DNA of 64,000 bases from Malus domestica. Taxonomy: Eukaryota; Streptophyta; Magnoliopsida; Rosales; Rosaceae. Shown in pieces: positions 24,201-34,571 of this stretch (within the stretch, counting starts at the first letter, position 1; every line of letters begins with the position of its first letter). The DNA is taken from assembly GCF_042453785.1 (NCBI RefSeq), contig NC_091675.1, positions 694,501-758,500 of the forward strand, in the 5' to 3' direction. The notes below the pieces were generated by a model. That model did no database searches, was not told where the DNA came from, and was given only the letters and a program-made list of their open reading frames with translations. The translations under genes and the position numbers were made by a program.

Positions 24201-25112
24201 ACGTTGTATAACCCTAGAACTAGTTAAAACCCAATGTAATTGGACATAGGATGGCGATGATTGGGTCCAAAGCCACCAATAATTCACAACTAACCACTTG
24301 ATTCGTGGCCTTTGTTTGGTAGTCGACTCGACTTCATGTATACGTATATAATATAATTGTACTATACTATCAAGTTGGGCAGAGGAGACCAGTATCCATT
24401 CCCATCCCATTGTACTATACTACCCTCAACCGGGAATGTGATTAGAAGCTTAATTAATACACATTTTCTGGTTTTTGATTTTAATAGACCTGTCACTTTT
24501 CTCGCCAGCCAACTTAAACGACAAAGGTCCATACATGGCTTAATTAAATATCAATCCATTTCTGTTTATGTTTTATTATTAGCTTAATTTACAACTATTA
24601 ATCTCAGCCACTTGATTTTGAATCATATACCCATGATTTTGTGTCTTCTTTTTGGTGCATGCCTGAAATTCATTAGACTATTCTTGCTGAATTGTATTCT
24701 GATGTCAAATCCTAAACATAATCTTTCTATATCCTTATTTTTTTAGTTAACTCTAGTAATTTCTACTCTAAGGTATATTCAGTTACGTCAAGAGATTTGT
24801 ATTCAGGGACATATTTATTAATGAACTTCGGTGGTTTGGGAACCCTCTAAAAGCTTAGAAAAGCATCTATGAGGACCTTTGAGCACCACTCGACGGTCTA
24901 GGCAGGTGCTTGTTTTAGAACTCCATGAATTGCAGTGTTGTAGCGAGTACAAGTTTAACAAAGGAGATGAAGAAGTTTTAACTTTGTTTTTAATAACTTA
25001 GTCAAAACGGTGTCGTTTTGAATCATGCCATTTAAAAAAAAATTTAAACTCTCTCTTTTCGTCTAAAAACGTGAAGCCCATTATTTTTCATGCAATTCCC
25101 TCATTTAATTAA
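21260..25112. other. Gene-free duplicated spacer of copy A
   Basis: Nearly 4 kb without a supported gene. Parts match 28840-31850 (see copy A). It includes poly-T runs near 22030, 22220 and 23100. The 199-codon minus-strand frame at 23811-24410 sits inside the duplicated block, has no family likeness and is not kept open in the other copies. Confidence 0.55.
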
Positions 25113-26105
25113 GGATAAATTACATAGTAATCCTTCATGTTTGAGGTCTATTACAACCTTACACAACATCTTTAAAACATTTCACTTTCATACCTTACAT
25201 ACTATTTTATTTCAAAATAATAACTCCGTTAGATTTTCCATCAATTGATCCGTTAAACACTGACGTGATTGCCATATTTGTGTCACGTGGCAATTTTTTT
25301 TTTTAAAAAAAAAAAACCTAAATCTTTTTAAAAAATAAAAAAAAGAAGCTGAAACCTTATCCCCCATTTTCCTCCTCTCTTCTCCTCGCAACCCCAAACC
25401 AGAAACCTTATCCCCTATCCTCCTCATCTCTTTTCCTCCATCTTCATCTTCTTCCCTCTGCAACCCAAAAAAAATAAAAAAATAAACCTTCAGTTCGTCT
25501 TCCCCTCCCTTCCTTTTCCCCTCTCTTCTCCTCCATCTTCATCTTCTTTCCAGCCCAACCCCCGCCATTGCCGGGTTCGTGAGGTGGGAGGAATGAGTGT
25601 GGATTTAAGGAGTGGATTGTGTGTAGAGGAGGGAAGATGGTGGGTGTGGAGGGAGGGATGTGGGTTTTTAGGTGAAACACCCAGATCCCGTCTACACTGC
25701 CATTGCCGGGTTTGTGAGGTGGGAGGAATGGGTGTGGATTTAAGGAGTGGGGGTGTGTAGAGGAGGGAAGAGGGTGGGTGCGGAGGGAGGGATGTGGGTT
25801 TCTGGGTGAGGTGGGTCGTGGGGGAGGGAGGGTCTCCGCGGGGGGCCGGGGGGGGGGGTTCACAGGGGTGGGGGTTTTCTTTCAGCTTTTTTATTTTATA
25901 AGATTCAGGTTAAAAAAAAAGTATTTTTTTTGCCACGTGGCACAAATGTGGCAGTCACGTCAGTGTTTAACGGATCAATGGATGAAAAATCTAACGGATG
26001 TATTATTTTGAAATAAAATGGTACGTGAGGTATGAAATTGAAATGTTTTAATAATGTTGTATGGGGTTGTAATAGACCTCAAACATGATGAGCTACTAAA
26101 TTAAA
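25113..26105. mobile_element. Degraded Mutator-like TIR element, older relative of the 30477 element
   Basis: The left end GGATAAATTACATAGTAATC and its next 200 bp match, inverted, the stretch 25920-26105 and also both ends of the element at 30477. Shared phrases include CATCTTTAAAACATTTCACT and TAACGGATCAAT. The interior is polypyrimidine/polypurine rich. The right end has decayed and I see no clean target duplication, so this copy is older. Confidence 0.65.
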
Positions 26106-26440
26106 TGATGATTGTGATATACGAGGAGTTTTTTTCTTCATTTTCTTGGATTTGCAAATTTTTCAAATGATGTTGATGTCCACATCAAATGTCATCTAAA
26201 GTGATATAGAAATATGATATAAAAATATAATATAAATAGCATTACTCCCCTGACATTACGTTTTTTTGTTAATAGTGTTTTTACTCGAAACACTTTTTAA
26301 AAGCATCTGTGTTTACGATAAATAAAAAATTATAACTATTGTTTATTCATGTGACGCCGTACTTAATTTTGTTGTTTCAAATGGCAAATGAAATTTATGT
26401 AAAACGTGTTATGTTAATTAATTAATTGTGATGGGCGCAG

Positions 26441-26736
26441 TACTGCTGTGGCTGTTAACGGCGGCATGCATAAAGACCGACCGGCCCCAGAATGCAAGGC
26501 GTGCGATTGAGCTGGCGGACAGCCGGTTGCCGAAAGATGGGTGGCCGGAGTACTATGACGGGAAGCTAGGGAGGTACGTCGGGAAGCAGGCACGGAAGTA
26601 CCAGACATGGTCGATAGCGGGGTACTTGGTGTCGAAGGTGATGCTGGAAGACCCATCTCATTTGGGCATGATAGCATTGGAGGAGGACGAGCAAATAAAA
26701 CCCCTTATTAAAAGATCTGCTTCATGGACCTCCTAA
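26441..26736 (+). pseudogene. Orphan last exon of neutral invertase
   Basis: The 296-bp exon matches invertase exon 4 (16529-16824) in length, acceptor (GCAG before TACTGCTG), phase and stop. Its frame is open for 98 codons and ends IKRSASWTS. Exons 1-3 are absent upstream; the sequence before it is only intron-3-like. Nine residues differ from the full gene: GRP to DRP, QIA to QNA, AES to ADS, LSK to LPK, RFMG to RYVG, VAKMM to VSKVM and EQM to EQI. At several of these the full gene has the residue I recall as usual for the family, so this copy seems to have drifted. It cannot encode an invertase on its own. Confidence 0.85.
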
Positions 26737-27466
26737 TTTCTATCATTTTTCTTGCTAAATGTATGCAAATGCTTGTTACAATATTGTATGCAGGCACTTT
26801 TTAAGCATCTAGCGTTCAAGCACGTTTTATAGTTTATACTCTTCTTTGAAAAAATAAAAAACTAAATATAGTTGATTATCAATCGGTTTCTTAATTTTAA
26901 TTTTTTAATTTGATAGGATAACCTATAAATGATTGACAACTTCTATATTAAAACCCCATAAAATCACAAGTTCAAATTTCTAAACTTTTTTTGGTCGAAG
27001 GTAAGGGTCTGCCTTCATGTTTCCCTTTGCTTTGCCTTTGTTCAAATTTCAAACCTAGAAGAACAAAAAAGGTTTGGTGGAGAGATACGAAAAAATAAGT
27101 AGTGAGATACAAAAAAATATATCATTTATTCTACTTAAATTATGACACGTGAAGCACTGTTTAAATATATATAAAAAAATAAACCGTGTTTCCCTCCGTC
27201 ATGGGTCATCACCAAAAGCTTTTTTTAGTTCTTTTTCCGAACAAGCAAATGAAGTTTTGCAAGAAGCAAAGTAAGAGAGACTTGCAATGAGATGTTAAGT
27301 CTAAACTCTAAGGCCTTGTTTAGTGGGTTGGATCAGATATGTTATGTCTAATTAAATTAGACTTGTAACTCAACCAATGTTTAAATGTAATTTGAATTGG
27401 ACAACACAAGATAGGTTATGAGTCCAAAATAGGATGGGTTATGTAACTCACGCTCACAGTTACAAG
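26737..27466. other. Duplicated 3' flank and AT-rich spacer
   Basis: The part to about 27070 matches the invertase 3' flank. The rest holds no gene that I can support. Confidence 0.5.
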
Positions 27467-28331
27467 GGCCACGGGTATGCTGTTCCCAAAATATATGTCT
27501 CCTTGGTGTCTCTTTGGTAATTTTGCGACACCTGTCCAACTCTTAATAGAGAATTAACACTGTTAAGTCCCCTTAACAAACCTCCTCCTTTGTTATTTCT
27601 TGGTTTGCAACCACGGGTTAGAGCAAAACCACTTTTTTAGTTTTCATTCTTGCCATCTCCTTCATAAATTGATATATATTGGAAACTCAAATTCTACAAT
27701 TTTGGATTCAAACATAATGTTTTCCAATCTTTCCAGTTGACCCAACCCATCATGAGTTGCTTGACTGATTGCATCTTAATTTTATGTCAATTCTAATAAC
27801 AAATTTTTTTATTCCCTTCCAATTCGCGAAAATTTGTGTTGCTTGAGAGAGATTAATGATAACTGAAAAATTGATTGATGGAGAGATAAAACGAGTTTGA
27901 AATTGAAATATTGAAAGACACAATGACTTGTTTTGACAAATTCGTTGAGATTAGCAGAGTGGACGTTCTTGGTGGCGTGTGCTCGCAGCTGGTGGCCAAG
28001 CCATCTGAATCGAAATCGTCGTTTTGAATTGTGGGCTCTCGCTGGCGGCGGTGAGGTGTGGAGGAGTAGGTGGGGTCACATAGGTATATAAACACAACAC
28101 TGTTTTGTTGATGACATGAAGAACAAGGCGGCCGGAAGATATGGAGGATGAGTCCATCAGAATGGTTCTGGTACCAGTGGGTGTCTTCATAAGAGAGGAC
28201 TTAAACGTTCGAACCCAAAAAAAAAAAAGATTTAACCGTGGTAATTATCTGTTACGTGTTGGATAAGTGTCGTAATATTAAATAAGAGACATGAAGGAGA
28301 CATATATTTTGGGGACAGCAGACCTGTGACC
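27467..28331. mobile_element. Mutator-like non-autonomous TIR element
   Basis: The left end GGCCACGGGTATGCTGTTCC matches the inverted right end GGTCACAGGTCTGCTGTCCC, and similarity continues for about 100 bp (CAAAATATATGTCTCC in both). The flanks are AGTTACAAG at 27458-27466 and 28332-28340; they match for 10 bp if the preceding C is counted. Size is about 865 bp with no transposase. The 9-10-bp duplication points to the Mutator superfamily. The copy A counterpart lacks it. Confidence 0.85.
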
Positions 28332-28506
28332 AGTTACAAGTCTGTTTGTGCAAGGCAACTGCGCTAGGCGTGGTTTCTCTCGGTTCAACGCTCACGCTTC
28401 ATCTTCTTATCTATTGATGACATCTCCTTCGTCCACACCATCTCTCTCTTCCCAGATCGGGACCATCGATGTTATCGGGCTTTGGTGGTGGATCTCACAA
28501 GTTCGC

Positions 28507-28594
28507 CAGAGCCAGTACAGTCCTAATGGCTTAATTAGCTTTTCAATTCCAACATATTCCGTCTACACCAGAGCCAGTACAGTCCTGTTGGCTT
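28507..28594. repeat. Short direct repeat pair
   Basis: CAGAGCCAGTACAGTCCT, followed after a few bases by GGCTTA, occurs near 28507 and again near 28568, about 61 bp apart. Confidence 0.5.
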
Positions 28595-28671
28595 AGTGAG
28601 TACAAAATAATGGACACGAGTCCAGTCAAATCTCATCCAATCCAATCACATCCTGCAAGTGATATCCATAC

Positions 28672-28835
28672 GATTCAGGACTTTTGTGATGAAAGCCTAG
28701 TCCCAACGACGGTCGCTCTTTTCAAAACCCTCCCTTATTTGCATACTTTGGACATAACTCAGCCCGATGAGATTGGAGTTCAAATTGTCTAACTGAACTC
28801 TCTCTCAAAGACGGGGTACGTTGAAAATCTTAACT
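28672..28835 (+). pseudogene. F-box exon 2 fragment
   Basis: It is close to F-box exon 2 and the start of its following intron (20907-21065), e.g. GATGAAAGCCTAGTCCCAAC in both. No F-box exon 1 or exon 3 is found near. Relative to the intact gene one base is missing in the stretch before TCTAACTGAACTC, so the reading frame shifts. This is a dead remnant produced by the A/B duplication. Confidence 0.8.
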
Positions 28836-30246
28836 GAAGTCTCACATGGCTACCGCATGCGTGTTATGTGTATACGATATACTTTATGACCAATCAGTAA
28901 AGCCCATGGGTTTGTTGGACTGCAAACTTGAGAAGCCTAAGATTTACGAACCACCAGTTGTTTTTCCTTTCTACCTTGCACCCAAAAGGCCCAAGATTTT
29001 GCGGCATAAAAAGTGCTTTTACTATGGTCACGACCAATTGGAAAAAGTGCTTTTGTGGTGTGCTGCCAGTCGCCATTAATAGCTAGTTTCGTGAGTGAGA
29101 TTCTACTTTCCAGCTTCAGTTTTTAGGTCATGAAATATCAGAAACCACAGGCTGCTCATGCAATTGAAAACTACAGGAACAGGACAATTGTAATTACCTA
29201 ATCAAATTGTTAATCAAGTTCAGGAACGATGGCGCCAATCAAATTGTCTTTTGGTGAGATTGCAAAGTGAGCAGACTACAGCTGTTGCGCGACTTATTCA
29301 GTCCTCCAGGCTACAGCTGTGTGGTCTCATCCATTTGAGATAAGGCATAGGCTTAAAGTTTGCACCAAGTGACAACTACACCTTTCTCTAAGTGCACGTG
29401 CGTAAGCTATACGTTACGTGATGAGTGAAACAGTGATATTAGAACGACGACGATTACAATCAAAGTTCTATACCCTACACTCTCACCAAACATAATTTGT
29501 ACACAAGTAACACAACACAATTTCAAGTTTTATAGATGCATTGCTCTTACATTGATTACGTTAATTTTTTTAGTATAAACAATATTTTATACTAATTTAT
29601 ACTAAAGAGGAAGAGAGAGGTTTGAATTCAGAGAGCAATGGGTTAAAGAATAAGACCCTAATCAACAAAAAAAGTCCTAACTGCCAGGGTAATCCACCGC
29701 TTACAATACGTAAACTAACTTTAATTGTGGTTGATATTTGGTTAATGCATTAGGATTCCACGACGCACTTAGGCACACGTTTTTGTAGCTACAATTTCGT
29801 AACTTTTTTTAAGGATTCGAAATGTCTATATATATAATTCATCATTCAAACATCATCCTTGTAAAAAATAGGCAAATTGAAAATCATTATGGCATCCATT
29901 TGTAACGAAGATGATAGACGAATACGGTTCTTCAATCAAATACTAATTTTAATCCAAGGGTCATATGTCTGCAGATTTGAATGATTTTTTAAAAGATGTC
30001 TGAAAGAATACATAAAAGATAGACGGTTAGACCGTTAAAATAAACTAAAAATAAGCCCCACAAAACATGTGTCAAAAAAATATATCTCCAGATCATAACC
30101 TTTTGTTAATTATTGGTTTGCTTGGCAAACACTAATTAGTGGATTAATAAGGTAGCTAGTTAACCCTAGAAATAAAATGATTAGACATAGACATAGGATG
30201 ACGATGATTGGGTCCAAAACTACCAATAATCCACTGCTAACCACTT
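28836..30246. other. Gene-free duplicated spacer of copy B
   Basis: It corresponds in patches to 21915-24310. No gene was found. The 77-codon frame at 28846-29079 is open only by chance. Confidence 0.5.
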
Positions 30247-30476
30247 CATTAGTGGCATTTGGTTTGGTATTCGATTCCACTTCATACATACCTACGTATA
30301 TAATATAGTAATGTATATATATAAATATATAAGTTGGCCAGAAGACTCCATTATCCATCCCATCATATTATACTGTACTACCAAGCTACCAAACAGATTT
30401 GTTTATGAAAAAAAAAAGCTGCATTCGGCCCCATATATACCTCAACGGGGGATGTGATTGATGCTTAATTAATTAA

Positions 30477-31491
30477 GGGTAAATTACATAGTAGTCCCTC
30501 AGGTTTGAGCTCTATTGCAATCTCATACAACATCTTTAAAACATTTCACTTTCATACCTCAAGTACTATTTTATTTCAATTTCATACAACCGTTAGATTT
30601 TCCATCCATGGATCTGTTAAATGCTGACGTGGCTGCCACATATATGACACGTGGCTGCCAAATGTCTGCCACGTGGCAAATAAAATAATTTTTTAATTAA
30701 AAAAAAAAAAACATATTTGTCACTTTTTTTTTTCTCTTTCTTCTTCTTCTTCTTCTTCTGGGTTCGGACCTTTTTTTTTTTTTTTTTTTTCTTCTTCTTC
30801 TTCTCCCTCCTCCTTCTCTTTCTTCTTCTCTTCTTCTTCTTCCTCCTTCTTCTAGGTTCGGTCCTTTTCTTTTTTTTTTTTTTTCTCTTTCTTCTTCTTC
30901 TTCTCTTTCTGTTTCTTCTTCTTCTGGGTTTGGACCTTTTTTTTTTTTTTTTTTTTTCTTCTTCTTCTTCTTCTTCTTCTCCCTCCTCCTCCTCTTTCTT
31001 CTTCTCTTCTTCTTCTTCCTCCTTTTTCTGGGTTCGGTCCTTTTTTTTTTTTTTTTTTTTCTTCTTCTTCTTCTTCTTCCTCCTCCTCCTCCTCCTCCTC
31101 TTTCTTCTTCTTCCTCCTTCTTCTGGGTTCGGACCCTTTTTTTTTTTCTTCTTCTTCTTCTTCTTTCTCCTCCCTCCTCTTTCTTCTTCTTCTTCTCTTT
31201 CTCTTTCTTCTTCTTCTGGGTTCGGACCTCTTTTTTTTTTTTTTCTTCCAATTTCAGGTTTTAAAAAAAAATTAAAAAATTATTTTATTTGCCACGTGGC
31301 AGACATTTGGCAACCACGTGTCATATATGTGGCAGCCACGTCAGCATTTAACATATCCATGGATGGAAAATCTAACGGTTGTATGAAATTGAAATAAAAT
31401 AGTACTTGAGGTATGAAAGTGAAATGTTTTAAAGATGTTGTATGAGATTGCAATACAGCTCAAACCTGAGGGGCTACTATGTAATTTACCC
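30477..31491. mobile_element. Mutator-like element with ~230-bp TIRs and TTC-rich core
   Basis: The left end GGGTAAATTACATAGTAGTC is inverted at the right end, and the two arms match for about 230 bp with few differences. ATTAATTAA flanks both sides (30468-30476 and 31492-31500). Unit 2 has the same site with a single ATTAATTAA near 35616, i.e. an empty site. The core (about 30720-31245) is polypyrimidine: TTC runs and T tracts punctuated by six CTGGGTTCGGACC-like words at 30758, 30852, 30924, 31028, 31123 and 31216. There is no transposase; the long Phe/Leu or Lys/Glu open frames are repeat artefacts. Confidence 0.9.
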
Positions 31492-31919
31492 ATTAATTAA
31501 CATTTTCTGGTCTTTGATTTTAGAAGACCTGTCTGGCCAGCCAACATAAACAAAAAAGTTCCATGCACGGCCTAAATAAATATCAATTCATTTCTATTTA
31601 TGGGGTTTTTCTTTATTTAATTACCTTAATTTTCAATTATTAATCTCACCCACTTGATTTTGGAGCAGTGCATATAGCTATCAACCCAAGAGTTTTGTGT
31701 TTTCTTTTTGGTGCATGCCTGAAATACTTTGTATTGTAAAGTTATATACAAGAGTTTTGAATTTTAAACCAAAATTATCTTACTTTTGAGTTAACTTTAA
31801 TGATTTTTATTCTGATTCGTGATTCGTATTCGATCACATCAAGAGATTTGTATTGAAATCAAAATTAGAAAATGAAGAACTGATTGATTGCTCATGTCTA
31901 TCAAGGCTTCATACTTAAC

Positions 31920-32088
31920 GAGATATTTTTCAGTGTGACCGTCACACAAGACGGTACATTACGTGTCTCTATATAAATGGTTGGATATGTGTATTAAAAG
32001 GTTAATAGCTTAAAAATTAAAATTTTCTACCATTTACGTAAAAACACATAATGTACTATTCGTGTTCCTATCACAACTAAAAATTTTC
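31920..32088. mobile_element. Small MITE (169 bp) in GASA unit 1
   Basis: It starts GAGATATTTTTCAGTGTGAC and its other end, inverted, reads GAAAATTTTTAGTTGTGAT. CATACTTAAC flanks both sides (31910-31919 and 32089-32098). It is missing in unit 2 near 36120, where CATACTTAAC occurs once. The family is the same as the MITE at 32390. Confidence 0.8.
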
Positions 32089-32389
32089 CATACTTAACAG
32101 CTAGCTAGCTAGATTCACTAGCTGCTTTATATGCATAACAGAGTACAATAAGTCCAACTTCACCTTTTATCATCAGTTCTCGAGAGTCGAGACTGCGTGT
32201 GGTGTGTGTCTATTTATCCATCTAATTTGGCGCTTTCGTTCCACCTACATACTCGACAAAGAAAGAAGAAAAAAATAAAACAAAAACTCATCCTTTTCGA
32301 CGTGCATGAAAACCATGAGCTACTAAAGCCTAAGGCCACTTGGAAGTTCATCCCCACAAATCAAAGCAATACAAAACAAGCAAAAATGC

Positions 32390-32510
32390 GAGAGATTTTT
32401 AGTTGTGATGGAAACACAGATAGTACACTACGTGTTTTTATATATGTGGTGGAAAATTTTAATTTTTAGGTTATTACACAACATGTAACGGTCACACTGA
32501 AAAATCTCTC
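32390..32510. mobile_element. Small MITE (121 bp) in the GASA A1 promoter
   Basis: The ends are GAGAGATTTTTAGTTGTGA and, inverted, GAGAGATTTTTCAGTGTGAC. The flanking duplication is near-perfect (AAAAATGC at 32382-32389; GAAAATGC at 32512-32519). The matching promoter of unit 2 (near 36405) lacks it. It ends 73 bp before the TATA box. Confidence 0.8.
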
Positions 32511-32583
32511 TGAAAATGCTAGCTTACTCGTCCTCGCCAATAATCATCTGCCACACGTACCCACCAGCTGGCAAATCCTGCCC

Positions 32584-32591
32584 TATAAATA
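32584..32591 (+). promoter_or_regulatory. TATA box, GASA A1
   Basis: TATAAATA lies 120 bp before the ATG and is conserved in unit 2 at 36480-36487. Confidence 0.65.
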
Positions 32592-32703
32592 GGGAAACCA
32601 TGCAAATGCAAACCACAAAGAAGTAACTCTATCATTAAGCTTAGTTTCAATTAGGTTTGAGACGAATATAATTAAGGAAATAATTATATCTCGTTAATCA
32701 GCC

Positions 32704-32997
32704 ATGGCTGCCATCTCAAAATCATCCAGGGCTGTGATTGTTTCACTGCTTCTCGTTTCCCTTCTTGTTTTCAATCTCGTTGAAGCTGATGAGAAGGTAA
32801 TTATTTATTAAGTTCTCGCTTATAATTATAATTAACTAGCTACTTTATTATTTGCTAGCTTCATCTTTTGTTTTTCATGTTTTACAAGCTAAGCTTCAAG
32901 GTGATATATGCATGTTTTATGCTTTGATCATTTTGCAGGTAAACTCAAATCCAGGACCAGAACAGAGTTCTCTCCTCAAGAAAATAGGTAATTAATT

Positions 32998-33047
<50 letters not shown>

Positions 33048-33265
33048 TCCATAGTGTTTGATTAAATGTAAATATTTGTGTAGACTGCGGCGCGGCATGC
33101 AGTGCTCGCTGTCGTTTATCATCTAGGCCTCATCTATGCAAGAGAGCATGCGGGACTTGCTGCCAGCGTTGCAGCTGTGTTCCTCCGGGTACCGCCGGCA
33201 ATCAAGAGGCCTGCCCGTGTTACGCCAGCCTCACTACCCACGGCGGCAGACGCAAGTGCCCTTGA
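32704..33265 (+). CDS. GASA/snakin cysteine-rich peptide A1
   Basis: Three exons: 32704-32796, 32939-32987 and 33084-33265, giving 107 residues. A signal peptide covers about residues 1-28 (VIVSLLLVSLLVFNLVEA). A short variable linker (VNSNPGPEQSSLLKK) follows. The C-terminal 60-residue GASA domain has all 12 cysteines in the family spacing (C-x3-C-x3-C-x8-C-x3-C-x2-CC-x2-C-x-C-x11-C-x-C-x12-C) and ends RRKCP. Such peptides are secreted, often gibberellin-responsive, and act in growth or as antimicrobial snakins; which role applies here is unknown. Intron 2 holds an (AT)n microsatellite (about 33005-33043). Copy A2 at 36600 differs at only a few residues. Confidence 0.92.
33005..33043. repeat. 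(AT)n microsatellite in GASA A1 intron 2
   Basis: About 19 AT repeats. The matching intron of A2 has no such array, so it expanded in one copy or was lost from the other. Confidence 0.85.
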
Positions 33266-34500
33266 ATCAATCCTCTGTCTTGAAAACTCAAACAAGCTTG
33301 CTCATATTCGGGCATGCAGATGCTATGGGAATTGAAGGTGCTCATGCCTTCAGATATATAAATAATCTGTTTTAAAATAAATTAAAATGTCCTTTTGTGT
33401 AATTAAAGCTACAGAAATTGCTTGTATTAATGTTATTGTTTTGAAGTGTTGGGAGTCCTGGGACATTGAGCTAGTGATGGAATAGTGACTATTTTTTTCT
33501 TCCTGTTTTACCTGTAATCAATATTTTTCTTTGCGTGTTCAATAAAATCTTTGTACTCACGAACTAAATGATCATGCACTTTTCACAAATAAACGAGCTT
33601 TGTTCTATTTAATTGTCATCTGACTTCATATAAGTACGTACAAGTTTCAACGTACATGCAATCGTCTTTGGAAGAGTGATCTGACTGACTAACTATCTTG
33701 GTGATTACGTACTTTCTCCTCCACCAGCCAGAGGGAATAATTAGATGCCAATTGACCATGAGGATTGAGTTGTCCATAAGGACAAACTTGGACCATAATC
33801 TCTCACAAGTCAATGCAATTGAAGTTGAAATTGACGTGCCTACTTTACTCAAGACTGACAAGCATAAATTATATCGTGGGCCTTATTTGTAATGACACAG
33901 CCCCCAATCCAAGCCCATTTTGCAAAATTTAGAAACTGAAACTGAAAGTTGTAAGTGCTAAAACCCTAACGACAAACGTCTGGAACGTCTGGATTATGAT
34001 GCAACGTACGTAATTCTAAATTCTTAGTCATAAAGGTATAGTGATTTGTTACTTAATTAGGATTTTACCAAATTATGTCCTGGTTTTTGTTAACTAGGCA
34101 GTCTACCAACACACAAACTGTCTCCTTTTATCGGTCTTTTATATACTTACGTTTATTCAGGCATGTGTACTTGAACAATTTATCTACACGTACATTGAAC
34201 TTATTAAATACAACCGTTGAATTTTTCATATTTATAGGTTTATAGGCCTGAAAATTGAACACATATGGTCATTTTCGCTTGCAGTAGATGCCAAAAACAT
34301 TAAAGACATATCCATTCTCTAATTAAAGTTAATTACATAGAATTTAGAAGTGATTACTCAAATTTATAAAAATAAAATTGTAATTTTCACCAAAAGTATG
34401 TAACTTTCTAAACTTTATTTACACGGTGGAGCACTTTTTGTCATCGATGTATCACTGAATTAAATGACCTCCATGTCCCATGAACCTCATGAAACTTTTC
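33266..34500. other. Spacer between GASA A1 and B1
   Basis: A1 3' UTR followed by the B1 promoter, AT-rich. It is nearly identical to 37161-38393 in unit 2. No gene was seen. Confidence 0.6.
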
Positions 34501-34508
34501 TATAAAAA
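34501..34508 (+). promoter_or_regulatory. TATA box, GASA B1
   Basis: TATAAAAA lies 71 bp before the ATG and is conserved at 38394-38400 in unit 2. Confidence 0.65.
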
Positions 34509-34571
34509 CCACAACAGTTTTCACTTTTCAAACCACACCAGTTCTCAGTTCTAATCATATACAAATACTGC

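Larger units (their letters stand above)
16450..24800. repeat. Segmental duplication, copy A
   Basis: Collinear but interrupted similarity to 26370-31850. Shared blocks by eye: invertase intron 3 and exon 4 with 3' flank (16450-17280 with 26370-27070); F-box exon 2 (20907-21065 with 28672-28835); 21915-22010 with 28842-28925; 22860-22985 with 29235-29345; 23540-24600 with 29355-30470; and 24630-24800 with 31690-31850. Most of the sequence between these blocks belongs to one copy only and is partly transposons. Divergence is clearly higher than between the two GASA units. Confidence 0.7.
26370..31850. repeat. Segmental duplication, copy B
   Basis: Partner of copy A (16450-24800), with the same block order. 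It carries an orphan invertase exon, an F-box exon scrap and shared spacer, plus two TIR elements (27467 and 30477) absent from A. Its distal part overlaps the first GASA unit, so the GASA genes lie beyond the A/B homology. Confidence 0.7.

Noticed and set aside
23811-24410. 199-codon minus-strand open frame
   Set aside because: It lies in duplicated AT-rich spacer, has no domain, and the frame is not kept in the copies near 29560-30360.
25444-25863. Pro-rich open frame of 139 codons
   Set aside because: Low-complexity interior of the degraded TIR element; no start context or family likeness.
30697-31251. 184-codon Lys/Glu/Arg open frame and its Phe/Leu mirror
   Set aside because: Both are translations of the TTC/GAA and T-tract core of the transposon; a repeat artefact, not a gene.
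32197-32469. 90-codon open frame before GASA A1
   Set aside because: It runs into the MITE at 32390 and is not conserved in unit 2, which lacks the MITE.
33102-33375. Open frames of 77-79 codons over GASA A1 exon 3
   Set aside because: Out-of-frame shadows; the true frame has the 12-cysteine pattern and matching splice phases.
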